Shown here in pieces: positions 1 through 6,656 of a stretch of DNA of 7,171 bases. Origin of the DNA: JBEKZQ01 sp049509675 (GTDB lineage Bacteria; Planctomycetota; Planctomycetia; Pirellulales; Thermoguttaceae); the NCBI GenBank assembly GCA_049509675.1, contig JBEKZQ010000388.1, forward strand, positions 1 through 7,171, given 5' to 3'. The number at the start of each line of letters is the position of its first letter. The stretch's first letter is position 1. The notes below the pieces were generated by a model. The model searched no databases. It was not told the DNA's origin and saw only the letters and a program-made list of their open reading frames with translations. Both the position numbers and the translations under genes were made by a program.

Positions 1-1101
1 GTGGGTGAGCAAATCTTCCTCGTTTCCTGCCGCGAAGATCGGCAGGACCGCGTGCTGCTGTGTCTGGATCGCGGCAGCGGCCGCATCCTGTGGGAAAAAA
101 CGGTGCTCCATGCGCCGCTGGAAAAGAAGAATGCTCTGAATAGCTACGCCTCCAGCACCCCGGCCAGCGACGGCAAACTGGTCTTCGTGACGTTTGCCGC
201 AATCGATCCCCAGGCCGTGAAGGGCGACACTTCCTTCACGACGGAGCGGGAGAATCCCGCCGCGGTGGATCCGTGCGAGATGGTCGTGGCCGCGTTTGAT
301 TTTCAAGGCCGGCAACAGTGGTTGACGCGGCCCGGCAAGTTCGCCAGCAAACACGGCTTTTGCAGCCCGCCCGTGCTCTTCGAGAATCTCGTCATCCTCA
401 ATGGCGATCACGACGGCGACGCCTATCTCGTGGCCCTGGATCGCGCCACGGGCAAGATCGTTTGGAAAACGCCTCGGGAGAACAAGACCCGCAGCTACTC
501 GACGCCGATCATCCGGGAGATTGACGGCCGCACGCAGATGATGCTTTCGGGAAGCTTGTGCGTGGCCAGCTATGATCCGCGAAGCGGTGCGCGGCACTGG
601 ATCTTCGATGGGCCGACGGAGCAGTTCGTTGCCTCGGTCGTCGATAACGGCAGGCTGCTGTTCGTGACCGGCGGCTTTCCGCAGTTCCATATCATGGCCC
701 TTCGTCCCGACGGGCGCGGCAACGTCACGAAGACGCACCTCGCCTGGCACACGACGAAGGCCTGCGCCTACGTGCCCTCGCCGATCATCAGCGGCGGCGG
801 CAGATACTTCCTGGTGGTCTCCGACAATGGCATCGCCAGTTGTTTCGAAGCCGCCACCGGCCAGCGCTATTGGATGGAGCGCATCGGTTCGCACTATAGC
901 GCGTCGGCCGTCCAGTGCGACGGCCTGGTACACTTCCTTTCCGATGACGGCGTTACCACGATCGTGCGGCCGGGCGAAAAGTTCGACCGGCTGGCCGAGA
1001 ACAAGCTGGGCGAGAAGTGTTGCGCCTCGCCCGCCGTCAGCCACGGCCGGATCTTCATCCGCGCGGAGAAGCACTTGTATTGCATCGGCGGTGAGAGGTG
1101 A
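1..1101 (+). CDS. PQQ-like beta-propeller repeat protein, 5' end outside window
   Basis: The frame is open from the first base and ends at TGA 1099-1101, giving 366 visible residues. Several blade motifs of the PQQ/quinoprotein-like type (x-D-x-x-[ST]-G-x-x-x-W) are visible: residues 21-33 (CLDRGSGRILWEK), 98-107, 145-157 (ALDRATGKIVWKT), 191-200 and 281-293. The C-terminus closes with a final strand 'HLYCIGG'. Planctomycete relatives normally start with a signal peptide and a segment like 'W.QFRGP', then '...SPVVWGEQIFL'. The visible protein begins at '(V)GEQIFLVSC', so the leading GTG is most likely an internal valine codon and roughly 60-90 residues lie upstream. Such proteins are usually exported and act as interaction or binding platforms. 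There is no sign of catalytic PQQ-dehydrogenase residues, so no enzymatic role is claimed. The next gene is 318 bases away, so co-transcription is uncertain. The family call is firm; the function is unknown. Confidence 0.88.
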   Translation: MGEQIFLVSCREDRQDRVLLCLDRGSGRILWEKTVLHAPLEKKNALNSYASSTPASDGKLVFVTFAAIDPQAVKGDTSFTTERENPAAVDPCEMVVAAFDFQGRQQWLTRPGKFASKHGFCSPPVLFENLVILNGDHDGDAYLVALDRATGKIVWKTPRENKTRSYSTPIIREIDGRTQMMLSGSLCVASYDPRSGARHWIFDGPTEQFVASVVDNGRLLFVTGGFPQFHIMALRPDGRGNVTKTHLAWHTTKACAYVPSPIISGGGRYFLVVSDNGIASCFEAATGQRYWMERIGSHYSASAVQCDGLVHFLSDDGVTTIVRPGEKFDRLAENKLGEKCCASPAVSHGRIFIRAEKHLYCIGGER

Positions 1102-1419
1102 CCATGCGATTCCGGTCCCAGGCGCAGCCAGGCCTGCGAGGTCTTGCGGCGGGCATGAGCCGGGCCTGGGACGATTGCCGCAACATATTGACCTATATAC
1201 GGTTATAGCCGTGCGCGCCTTCCGGCGACGATCCGGCTGCGACACGTCGTGCGCTGTCCTGCCGCGGCCCCGGAGGAACCCGCCGATCGACGCAAGAGTC
1301 GCTGCTTGATATTCTTGCGTCCAATGATTACCATCGATATAGCGCCGTTTGTTGTTGCTGTCTATCCGTGCGGTCGGCCCTGGCCGGGGCGACCGTGGTC
1401 GAAATAGGAGTCTATAGGC
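1102..1419. other. 318-base intergenic region with a long-loop inverted repeat and a tiny open frame
   Basis: No conserved gene is recognised here. A perfect 9-bp inverted repeat (GTCCCAGGC 1115-1123, GCCTGGGAC 1164-1172) encloses a 40-base GC-rich loop just after the propeller stop. It could be part of a transcript-end structure, but no T-run follows. A 34-codon open frame runs from ATG 1104 to TAG 1206-1208 (product starts MRFRSQAQPG). A purine-rich GAGAGGTGA sits directly upstream, but the frame spans the inverted repeat and matches nothing I recognise. The 3' half holds the candidate promoter for the next gene. The rest shows nothing I can interpret. Confidence 0.5.
1306..1334 (+). promoter_or_regulatory. 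candidate sigma70-type promoter for the TPR/DPF-tail gene
   Basis: TTGATA at 1306-1311 (5 of 6 to TTGACA) and TACCAT at 1329-1334 (4 of 6 to TATAAT) are separated by 17 bases. The expected start near 1341 would leave a leader of about 80 bases before ATG 1420. This is seen by eye only. An AT-richer patch in an otherwise GC-rich gap supports it, but planctomycete promoter consensus is poorly defined. Confidence 0.35.
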
Positions 1420-2841
1420 ATGTCTCGGAGTCTTGCTCTTCTGGCCGCAGGGTTGCTATCGCTGTGGACCGCTTCTTCGGCGCAGGCACAGGACGCGATC
1501 CTCGCGCAAATGTACGGTAGCGGCGTTCATGCTTATTTTGCGGGCGACTACAGCAGGGCGCATGAGTACCTGAGCACCGCGATCAAGGGAGGCTCGCACG
1601 ACCCGCGCTGCCACTATTTCCGCGGCCTGGCATATCTCCGGCTCGGTGGACACGAGCAGGACGCCATCGTCGATTTCCACGACGGCGCGGAGTTGGAAAA
1701 GAACGACGTCAATCGCACGTTCAACGTGTCCAAGGGATTGGAACGCGTGCAAGGCCCGGAGCGGGCGTGGATCGAGAAATATCGCATCGACGCGCGCATG
1801 GCCGCGCTGGACCAGGAAGAGAAAGCCCGCAAGGCACGCTACGAGCAGGTGATCAAGGAAGAGCGCCGCAGCCTGCAGGACCAGTCGGTGGGCGCATCGG
1901 CCGCGCCCGGCGAGCGGTCCAAAGAGCCGGCCGCCACGTCAGGACTCGATGATCCGTTCGGAACCGGCAAACCGATGCCCAAGGCGAAGGAGGAGGAGGT
2001 TAAGCCCGTCGCGGGCGCAGCCAAGGAAGCGGCGCCGGAACCCGTTCAGGCGCCGGCTGCCGAGGCCGCCAAGACGCCCGAGGATCCCTTCTCGACGGGC
2101 ACCAAGCCGGAGGCAGGCGCCGCCAAAGAGAAGCCGGCTGCCGAACCGGCGAAATCGGCCGCGCCCGAGGATCCCTTCACCACGCCGCCGGCCACCAAGC
2201 CCGAGGCCGGCAAAGCCGCGGCCACTCCAGAACCGGCCGCGGGCGCTGGCCCGGCGAAGAAGAGCGGGTTCTTGGGCGGCTTGGGCAAATCGCTGACCAA
2301 GTCATTCGCCGGCAAAGAAGATGCCGCCGAAAAGGGCCCTCCGCCGGCGGCTGGCGCGCCCGCGGCAACACCCAAGGCCGAGGCCACCCCCGCCGACGCG
2401 GCCGAACCGCCCGCGGCCAAGCCAGCCGCGGCCAAGCCGGCCGAAGCGGGTGGCGGTGACGATCCGTTTGCCGAGCCGGCCGCCAAGCCCGCCAAGGCTG
2501 CCGACGAAACGGCCGAACCGCCCCCGGCCAAGCCAGCCAAGGTCAAACCGGCCGCGGCCAAGCCGGCCGAAGCGGGCGCCGGTGACGATCCGTTTGCCGA
2601 GCCGGCCGCCAAGCCCGCCAAGGCCGCCGACGAAACGGCCGAACCGGCCCCGGCCAAACCGGCCAAGGCCACCGACAAGGCTGCCAAGCCCGCCAGCGAC
2701 GATCCGTTCCAGGATGAGCCAGCGCCGGCCAAGGCGCCCGCCGCAAAGAAGGCGGCAGAAACCGACGCTGCCGCGGCGCCAGCTCCTGCCGCCAAGGGAG
2801 CGAAACAGGAACCGGCCGCCGACGCCGATCCGTTCAAGTAG
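1420..2841 (+). CDS. secreted TPR protein with long Ala/Pro/Lys-rich tail carrying seven DPF motifs
   Basis: The 473-residue product starts at ATG 1420, nine bases after an AGGAG (1406-1410). Residues 1-23 form a signal peptide ending AQA|Q, so the protein is predicted to be exported. Residues about 30-95 look like two tetratricopeptide-type helical pairs (YGSGVHAYFAGDYSRAHEYL, then a second with 'CHYFRGLAYLRLG'). Residues about 125-152 are a charged, probably coiled-coil helix. From about 155 to the end the protein is low-complexity Ala/Pro/Lys/Glu and predicted disordered. It is punctuated by DPF at 178, 222, 251, 348, 390, 428 and 470, the last two residues before the terminal Lys being the final PF. 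A 42-residue block is duplicated (336-377 and 378-419). A short hydrophobic/basic segment at 280-299 (SGFLGGLGKSLTKSFAG) interrupts the tail. TPR proteins with 'DDPF' tails occur in planctomycetes; their role is unknown. A scaffold or protein-binding role is only inferred. The extreme base composition creates long open frames on other frames, which are not genes. Confidence 0.85.
   Translation: MSRSLALLAAGLLSLWTASSAQAQDAILAQMYGSGVHAYFAGDYSRAHEYLSTAIKGGSHDPRCHYFRGLAYLRLGGHEQDAIVDFHDGAELEKNDVNRTFNVSKGLERVQGPERAWIEKYRIDARMAALDQEEKARKARYEQVIKEERRSLQDQSVGASAAPGERSKEPAATSGLDDPFGTGKPMPKAKEEEVKPVAGAAKEAAPEPVQAPAAEAAKTPEDPFSTGTKPEAGAAKEKPAAEPAKSAAPEDPFTTPPATKPEAGKAAATPEPAAGAGPAKKSGFLGGLGKSLTKSFAGKEDAAEKGPPPAAGAPAATPKAEATPADAAEPPAAKPAAAKPAEAGGGDDPFAEPAAKPAKAADETAEPPPAKPAKVKPAAAKPAEAGAGDDPFAEPAAKPAKAADETAEPAPAKPAKATDKAAKPASDDPFQDEPAPAKAPAAKKAAETDAAAAPAPAAKGAKQEPAADADPFK
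2425..2676 (+). repeat. 126-bp tandem duplication, two copies, in frame
   Basis: Copy 1 is 2425-2550 and copy 2 is 2551-2676; both begin GCCGCGGCCAAGCCGGCCGA. The period of 126 bp equals 42 codons, so the reading frame is kept. The copies differ at few positions, mostly near the ends of the unit, such as GGTGGC versus GGCGCC and the last 15 bases. Each unit encodes one DDPFAEPAAKPAKAADETAEP block. The near-identity at the DNA level points to a recent duplication by slippage or unequal recombination. Confidence 0.85.
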
Positions 2842-2970
2842 TACGCGAACGGTGGGCATCTCAAGATGAGCCGGAGCCGGCTGTGCCCGCGCCGTTGACG
2901 TGTGCCTCTGCCTCTGCCCGCGGTTCTGCGGGGCCCGCGAGCCGTCAAGAAATAGCTCGTGCATCAGGCT

Positions 2971-3028
2971 GTAGGACGGAATTGCTAATCCGTCCGGTTT
3001 CCAGGGACGGATTGGCAATCCGTCCTAC
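2971..3028. repeat. composite palindrome (REP-like) between the TPR and toroid genes
   Basis: The arms are GTAGGACGGAATTGCTAATC-CGTCC (2971-2995) and GGACGGATTGGCAATCCGTC-CTAC (3005-3028). They pair with each other over about 24 bp with a small bulge, around a 9-base loop. The right arm is also self-complementary: GGACGGATT, spacer GGC, AATCCGTCC. The left arm is an imperfect version of the same unit. The element can therefore fold as one long hairpin or as two small ones. It lies 129 bases after the TPR gene stop and 93 bases before the next start, in a 280-base gap with no other recognisable gene. It could act in transcript stability or termination; that is inference. Confidence 0.8.
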
Positions 3029-3121
3029 GGTAATCGAGCTTCAAGGGAATAGTTTCTCGGGAAATGGCGATTCCAATGGCAGGAGCGACTTGACACCATC
3101 GGAAAAGGAGGATCCATTTCC

Positions 3122-4852
3122 ATGACAGAAGACATTGACAACACCCAACGTGCGGATGTCGAGGAAGTCTTTGACGACGAGCGCTTTTCAGTCCGGTTCA
3201 TGGACTGGGTGCGTACCGAGCTGATCTGGTACGCCGGGAGCTTTACGATCCATCTGCTCGGGCTGGCCCTGCTGTTGCTGCTGGGGAGTTTTTCCACGCA
3301 AGTCATTTTGGGCGACGCGCCAAGCATTGAAGAGGTCCCGGTGGAACAACGGCCCGACGAGCCCGACCCGCCGCCGCCGCAGGATATCGTTATCCCCAAG
3401 CCGCCGCCGGAACCGACCATCGACGAAATAGCCTTGCTCATCAAGAAAATACTGCCGGAAACGGAGCCGACCGGCGAATATAGCACCGATATCGCGGGCT
3501 TTGAACAATCGGGCGGCGGCGCGCCCTTAGCTTCCACAGAGCCCTCGCTGGGCGGCGGCGGTTTCCCGATCATTTGCCCCGGTCCTGGTCCAAAGGTCGT
3601 CGGCCCAGGCGGCGTGGGCCCTGGCAACGGTGGCGACGGCGGCAGCCTCCGCCGTCGTAGTACCACCCATCACGAGCCGGGAACCGGCGTCACCAAGCAA
3701 TCGGAACGGACCGTGGCCGGCGCGCTGTTCTGGCTGGCCCTTCACCAGATGACCGACGGCCGCTGGAGCTGCAACCATCTGTCAAGGTGCAAGGATCAGA
3801 CCTGCACCGGCCCCGGCTCGGCGCAGGCCGACGTGGCGGCCACCGCTCTGGGCCTCTTGCCGTTCCTGGCCGCCGGCCAAACCCACAGGAGCAAGGGCCC
3901 CTATCGCAACAATATTCAGGCCGGCCTGGCCTGGCTCATTCGCAATCAGAAAGCGGACGGAAATCTCGCTTCCGGCAGCACGCCGCTTATGTACGCGCAC
4001 GGCCTGGCCACCATTGCTTTGTGCGAGGCCTATGGCCTGACCGGCGACAGCCACCTGGGCATGGCCGCCCAACGGGCAGTAGATTTCATCCAGGCGGCGC
4101 AGAACAAGAACACGGGCGGTTGGCGCTACAACCCGGGCGATCCGGGCGACACGTCGGTCTTTGGCTGGGAGGTGATGGCCCTGAAGAGCGCACACATGTG
4201 CGGCCTGCAACTGGGCCAAGGCTCGGCATCGCCGTTCCAAGGCGCCGGCAAGTGGCTCGACCTGGTGGCCCAGGGCTCCAACAAGTGCCAGTATTCGTAC
4301 CTCCCGGAGCAGGGCCCCTCCAACACCATGACTTCCGTGGGCCTGCTCTGCCGCCAATACCTGGGCGCCCGGCGCGGCGAGCCGATGATGGTCGATGGCG
4401 TCAAGTACCTCATGACCCAATTGCCCGACCGCAATCAGCGCAACATCTACTATTGGTACTATGCCACTCAGGTGCTGCACAACTACACCGGCTACGAATG
4501 GGACACGTGGAATCGGGCCATGCGCAAGTTGCTGATCGAGACGCAGGTAAAGGACCCCAACACGTGCGCCAACGGCAGTTGGGACCCGGACAAGCCGGCC
4601 CACGATCAATGGGCCCACGAGGGCGGCCGTTTGATGGAGACCGCCTTGTCGGCCCTGACGCTGGAGATCTACTACCGCTATCTGCCGCTGTACAAGATCG
4701 ACGCGGACCAGGCCGTCCCCGGCGGCGGCCACGCCGATGCCAAGGGCGACGACGCGGCCAAGGCTGCCGTCGAGCGGACCACCGGGATCGGCAAGGCCGA
4801 TCAGGGAAAAAACGTCCGGCAAGACAAGAACGTCCAGGATGCGGCGAAGTAG
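3122..4852 (+). CDS. membrane-anchored prenyltransferase/squalene-oxidase-repeat (alpha/alpha toroid) protein with TonB-like N-terminus
   Basis: The start ATG 3122 is set by a strong AAGGAGG (3105-3111), ten bases upstream. The 576-residue product has four parts. Residues 1-36 are acidic and probably cytoplasmic. Residues 37-63 hold one membrane helix (SFTIHLLGLALLLLLGSF). Residues 70-100 are a Pro/acid-rich stretch (PDEPDPPPP, PKPPPEP), followed by a Gly/Pro-rich linker to about 185. Residues about 195-525 are helical repeats of the prenyltransferase/squalene-oxidase type. Repeat signatures include GRWSCN (213-218), GGWRYNPGDPGDTSVFGWEV (332-351), TSVGLLCRQYLG (404-415), YYWYYATQVLHNY (443-455) and GGRLMETALSALTLEIYYRY (501-520). 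These match a family I know from planctomycetes. The DXDD acid motif of squalene-hopene cyclases is not present (DPGDTS instead), so cyclase activity is not supported. A Lys/Asp/Ala-rich tail follows 530. The toroid is predicted to sit in the periplasm. The role is unknown. Confidence 0.9.
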   Translation: MTEDIDNTQRADVEEVFDDERFSVRFMDWVRTELIWYAGSFTIHLLGLALLLLLGSFSTQVILGDAPSIEEVPVEQRPDEPDPPPPQDIVIPKPPPEPTIDEIALLIKKILPETEPTGEYSTDIAGFEQSGGGAPLASTEPSLGGGGFPIICPGPGPKVVGPGGVGPGNGGDGGSLRRRSTTHHEPGTGVTKQSERTVAGALFWLALHQMTDGRWSCNHLSRCKDQTCTGPGSAQADVAATALGLLPFLAAGQTHRSKGPYRNNIQAGLAWLIRNQKADGNLASGSTPLMYAHGLATIALCEAYGLTGDSHLGMAAQRAVDFIQAAQNKNTGGWRYNPGDPGDTSVFGWEVMALKSAHMCGLQLGQGSASPFQGAGKWLDLVAQGSNKCQYSYLPEQGPSNTMTSVGLLCRQYLGARRGEPMMVDGVKYLMTQLPDRNQRNIYYWYYATQVLHNYTGYEWDTWNRAMRKLLIETQVKDPNTCANGSWDPDKPAHDQWAHEGGRLMETALSALTLEIYYRYLPLYKIDADQAVPGGGHADAKGDDAAKAAVERTTGIGKADQGKNVRQDKNVQDAAK

Positions 4853-4865
4853 GCGACCTCGCTCC

Positions 4866-4884
4866 CTCTCCCGCAAGGGGAGAG
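4866..4884. repeat. CTCTCCC hairpin, copy 1 of an interspersed palindrome family
   Basis: CTCTCCC (4866-4872) and GGGAGAG (4878-4884) form a 7-bp stem with a GCAAG loop. It starts 14 bases after the toroid gene stop and lies between convergent genes. The flank GCCGCGGGTG resembles the GGCCGGGGTG flank of the second copy at 6530-6550. No T-run follows, so it is not a standard intrinsic terminator, though it could still stop or protect transcripts. The remainder of 4853-4993 shows nothing else recognisable. Confidence 0.65.
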
Positions 4885-4993
4885 CCGCGGGTGCAGCGGC
4901 AGGCGGGTTTTCCGCAGCGGCGGCGGAGGGTCGGGCAGGAGAGGTTCGCGCGCGAGGAACGTTTCCGGCAGTCGCGTCAGTTGTTGTTGCAGG

Positions 4994-6477
4994 TCAGGTC
5001 CACAACTGCCGGTCCAGCATGCGATAGTTGATGGCCTCGTTCAAATGTGCCGGACGGATGCTCTCGCTGGCGTCGAGATCGGCGATGGTGCGGGCCACGC
5101 GGAGCACCTTGTCGTGTGCCCGGGCCGAGAGGCCCAACTCGGCCATCGAGGCCTTCAGCAAGTTCCGCCCCTCGTCGTCCAGCGTGCAGAACTGGCGGGT
5201 CTGGCGGTGCGACATGTCGGCGTTGTAGCGGGCCGGCGCGCCGTGGAAGCGGGCGGCCTGCCGCCGCCGCGCCGCCACGACCTGCGCGCGCATCTCGGCG
5301 CTGGACGTGCCCGGCTGTCCGCCCGAAAGATCGCGGAACGCCACGGACGGCACCTCGATGTGAATATCGATGCGGTCCAACAAGGGCCCCGAGATCTTGC
5401 TCATGTAGCGATCGATCTGCGGCGGCGTGCAATGGCAGTTCCGCCGCGGATCGCCCCGGTAGCCGCAGGGGCAGGGATTCAACGCGGCGATGAGCATGAA
5501 ATTTGCCGGAAAGGAACTGCTGGCCAGGGCCCGGGAGATGGTTACGGTGCCGTCCTCCAGCGGCTGGCGCAGCACTTCCAGCGTGCGGCGGTTGAATTCC
5601 GGCAATTCATCCAGGAAGAGAATGCCGTTATGGGCCAACGATATCTCGCCGGGGGTGGGCGTGGAGCCGCCGCCCACCAGGCCCGCGTCGCTGATCGTGT
5701 GGTGCGGCGCGCGGAAGGGACGCACCGCCAACAGCGGCTGGCCCGGCCGCAAGCGCCCCAACGCGCTGTAGATCCGCGTGGTCTCGATCGATTCGCCCGG
5801 CGTAAGGTCGGGCAGGATGGTGGGCATGCGCTTGGCCAGCATCGTCTTGCCGGACCCCGGCGGGCCCAGCATGAGCAGATTATGGCCGCCGCCGGCCGCC
5901 ACCGTAATGGCCCGCTTGGCCATCTCCTGTCCGCGGACGTCGCTAAAATCGACATCGTAGGTCGATAACTGGCGAAACAGGTCGTCCAACCGCGAGGGCG
6001 TGGGCTCGATCTGGACCTCGCCGGTCAGGAAGGCGACGGCCTGGGCCAGACTGGTAATGGGGGCATTCCGCGCAGGCCCTTCTGCTCGGCCGCAGCAATG
6101 GCCATCGACAGCGCGCCGCGGGCCGGGCGCGTCGTGCCGTCCAGGGCCAACTCGCCCACCACGGCGTACTGCTCCAGCAGTTCCGAAGCGGCCTGTCCGC
6201 TGCCGATGAGCGTGCCCAAGGCGATGGGCAGATCGAACGAAGCCGCCTCCTTGGGCAGGTCGGCAGGGGCCAGGTTGATGACCACGCGGCTTTGCGGACG
6301 TTGGAAGCCGGAGTTGACTATCGCCCGCTCCACGCGGTGCGTGCTTTCCTTGACGGCCGCTTCCGGCAATCCCACCAGCACCACTTTCGGCAGGCCGCTA
6401 GGCGAGACATCGACCTCGACCTCGACCGGCAAGGCGTCGATGCCCACGAGCGAGAAGGTTTTGAGTTTGGCGAGCAT
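4994..6477 (-). pseudogene. comM: ComM/YifB family Mg-chelatase-like AAA+ protein, disrupted by internal deletion and frameshift
   Basis: The start is ATG 6477-6475, giving MLAKLKTFSLVGIDALPVEV, the standard family start. The N-terminal domain (about 137 residues) contains VGLPEAAVKES and NLAPADLPKEAASFDLPIA and reads well to 'EQKGLRG'. It then leaves frame near 6056-6069 and stops at TGA 6027-6025. The rest reads in another frame, from ITSLAQAVAFLTGEV (ATT 6058-6056) to TGA 4996-4994. It holds Walker A GPPGSGKT (5866-5843), Walker B GILFLDELPEF, the Cys cluster CPCGYRGDPRRNCHC and SGPLLDRIDIHIEVP, then the C-terminal domain ending INYRMLDRQLWT. About 20 residues that normally join GLRG to the ITSLAQ-like segment are missing, and the frame is lost. 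The two parts total about 491 residues, against roughly 506 in E. coli ComM. The family includes ComM, a branch-migration helicase used in natural transformation. Nearly all motifs remain, so the lesion is recent or an assembly fault. There is no clear Shine-Dalgarno sequence. Confidence 0.85.
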
Positions 6478-6529
6478 AGATAATAGATCGAAGTCCCGCT
6501 CCGGCCCGGGAGAGGCTTTTCTCCGGTCC

Positions 6530-6550
6530 CCCTCTCCTTCCGGGAGAGGG
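6530..6550. repeat. CCCTCTCC hairpin, copy 2 of the interspersed palindrome family
   Basis: CCCTCTCC (6530-6537) and GGAGAGGG (6543-6550) form a perfect 8-bp stem with a TTCCG loop, followed by CCGGGGTGAGGG. It lies about 50 bases upstream of the comM start. On the minus strand it is open in the comM frame and would read as 'PHPGPLPEGEG', a familiar false N-terminal extension produced by this repeat. The comM start should therefore be kept at 6477. Confidence 0.7.
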
Positions 6551-6590
6551 CCGGGGTGAGGGCGGTTGCACCCGGTTCGGCTACCCCCGC

Positions 6591-6619
6591 ATTGTGGCAG
6601 GATTGCTTGCTGATTGCAA
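6591..6619 (-). promoter_or_regulatory. candidate promoter for comM
   Basis: Reading the minus strand, TTGCAA (6619-6614, 4 of 6 to TTGACA) and CACAAT (6596-6591, 4 of 6 to TATAAT) are 17 bases apart. Transcription from here would pass through the CCCTCTCC hairpin before the comM start, leaving a leader of about 105 bases. The match is weak and rests on position and spacing. Confidence 0.22.
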
Positions 6620-6634
6620 GGTAACCGATACAAT
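6607..6634 (+). promoter_or_regulatory. candidate promoter and operator-like palindrome for the toxin-antitoxin remnant
   Basis: TACAAT (6629-6634, 5 of 6 to TATAAT) lies 16 bases after a weak TTGCTG (6607-6612). A short palindrome CTTGC-TGATT-GCAAG (6606-6620) covers the -35 and part of the spacer. This is where an antitoxin or toxin-antitoxin complex commonly binds to repress its own operon. The leader to ATG 6657 would be about 16 bases and contains the Shine-Dalgarno sequence. Confidence 0.35.
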
Positions 6635-6656
6635 GACAAGGTTGAGGAGAAGGCTT

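Noticed and set aside
1..3. GTG at the first base as the true start of the propeller gene
   Set aside because: No upstream sequence is available, the protein lacks the signal peptide and first blade expected, and 'VGEQIFL' aligns with the interior of related proteins.
1188..1208. TTGACC with nearby TATATAC/TTATAG as a promoter
   Set aside because: Spacing between the two boxes is at most about 9 bases, too short for a sigma70-type promoter.
2046..2948. Long minus-strand open frame (about 300 codons) and other long frames across the DPF tail
   Set aside because: They mirror the GC-rich Ala/Pro/Lys repeats of the plus-strand gene, give simple-sequence proteins, and lack domains or ribosome-binding sites.
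3090..3118. Perfect TTGACA at 3090-3095 as a -35 box for the toroid gene
   Set aside because: The sequence 17 bases on (TCCATT) is a poor -10, and a start there would remove the strong AAGGAGG at 3105-3111 from the transcript.
4125..4180. Squalene-hopene cyclase type catalytic acid motif in the toroid protein
   Set aside because: The segment reads DPGDTSVFGW rather than DXDD, so only the fold is supported, not cyclase activity.
3782..4876. Long minus-strand open frame opposite the toroid gene
   Set aside because: The plus-strand frame holds clear family motifs; the reverse frame is an effect of high GC at third positions and matches nothing I recognise.
6478..6639. Upstream extension of the comM frame giving a 'PHPGPLPEGEG' N-terminus
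   Set aside because: This peptide is the translation of the CCCTCTCC palindrome; the family start MLAKL at 6477 is far better supported.
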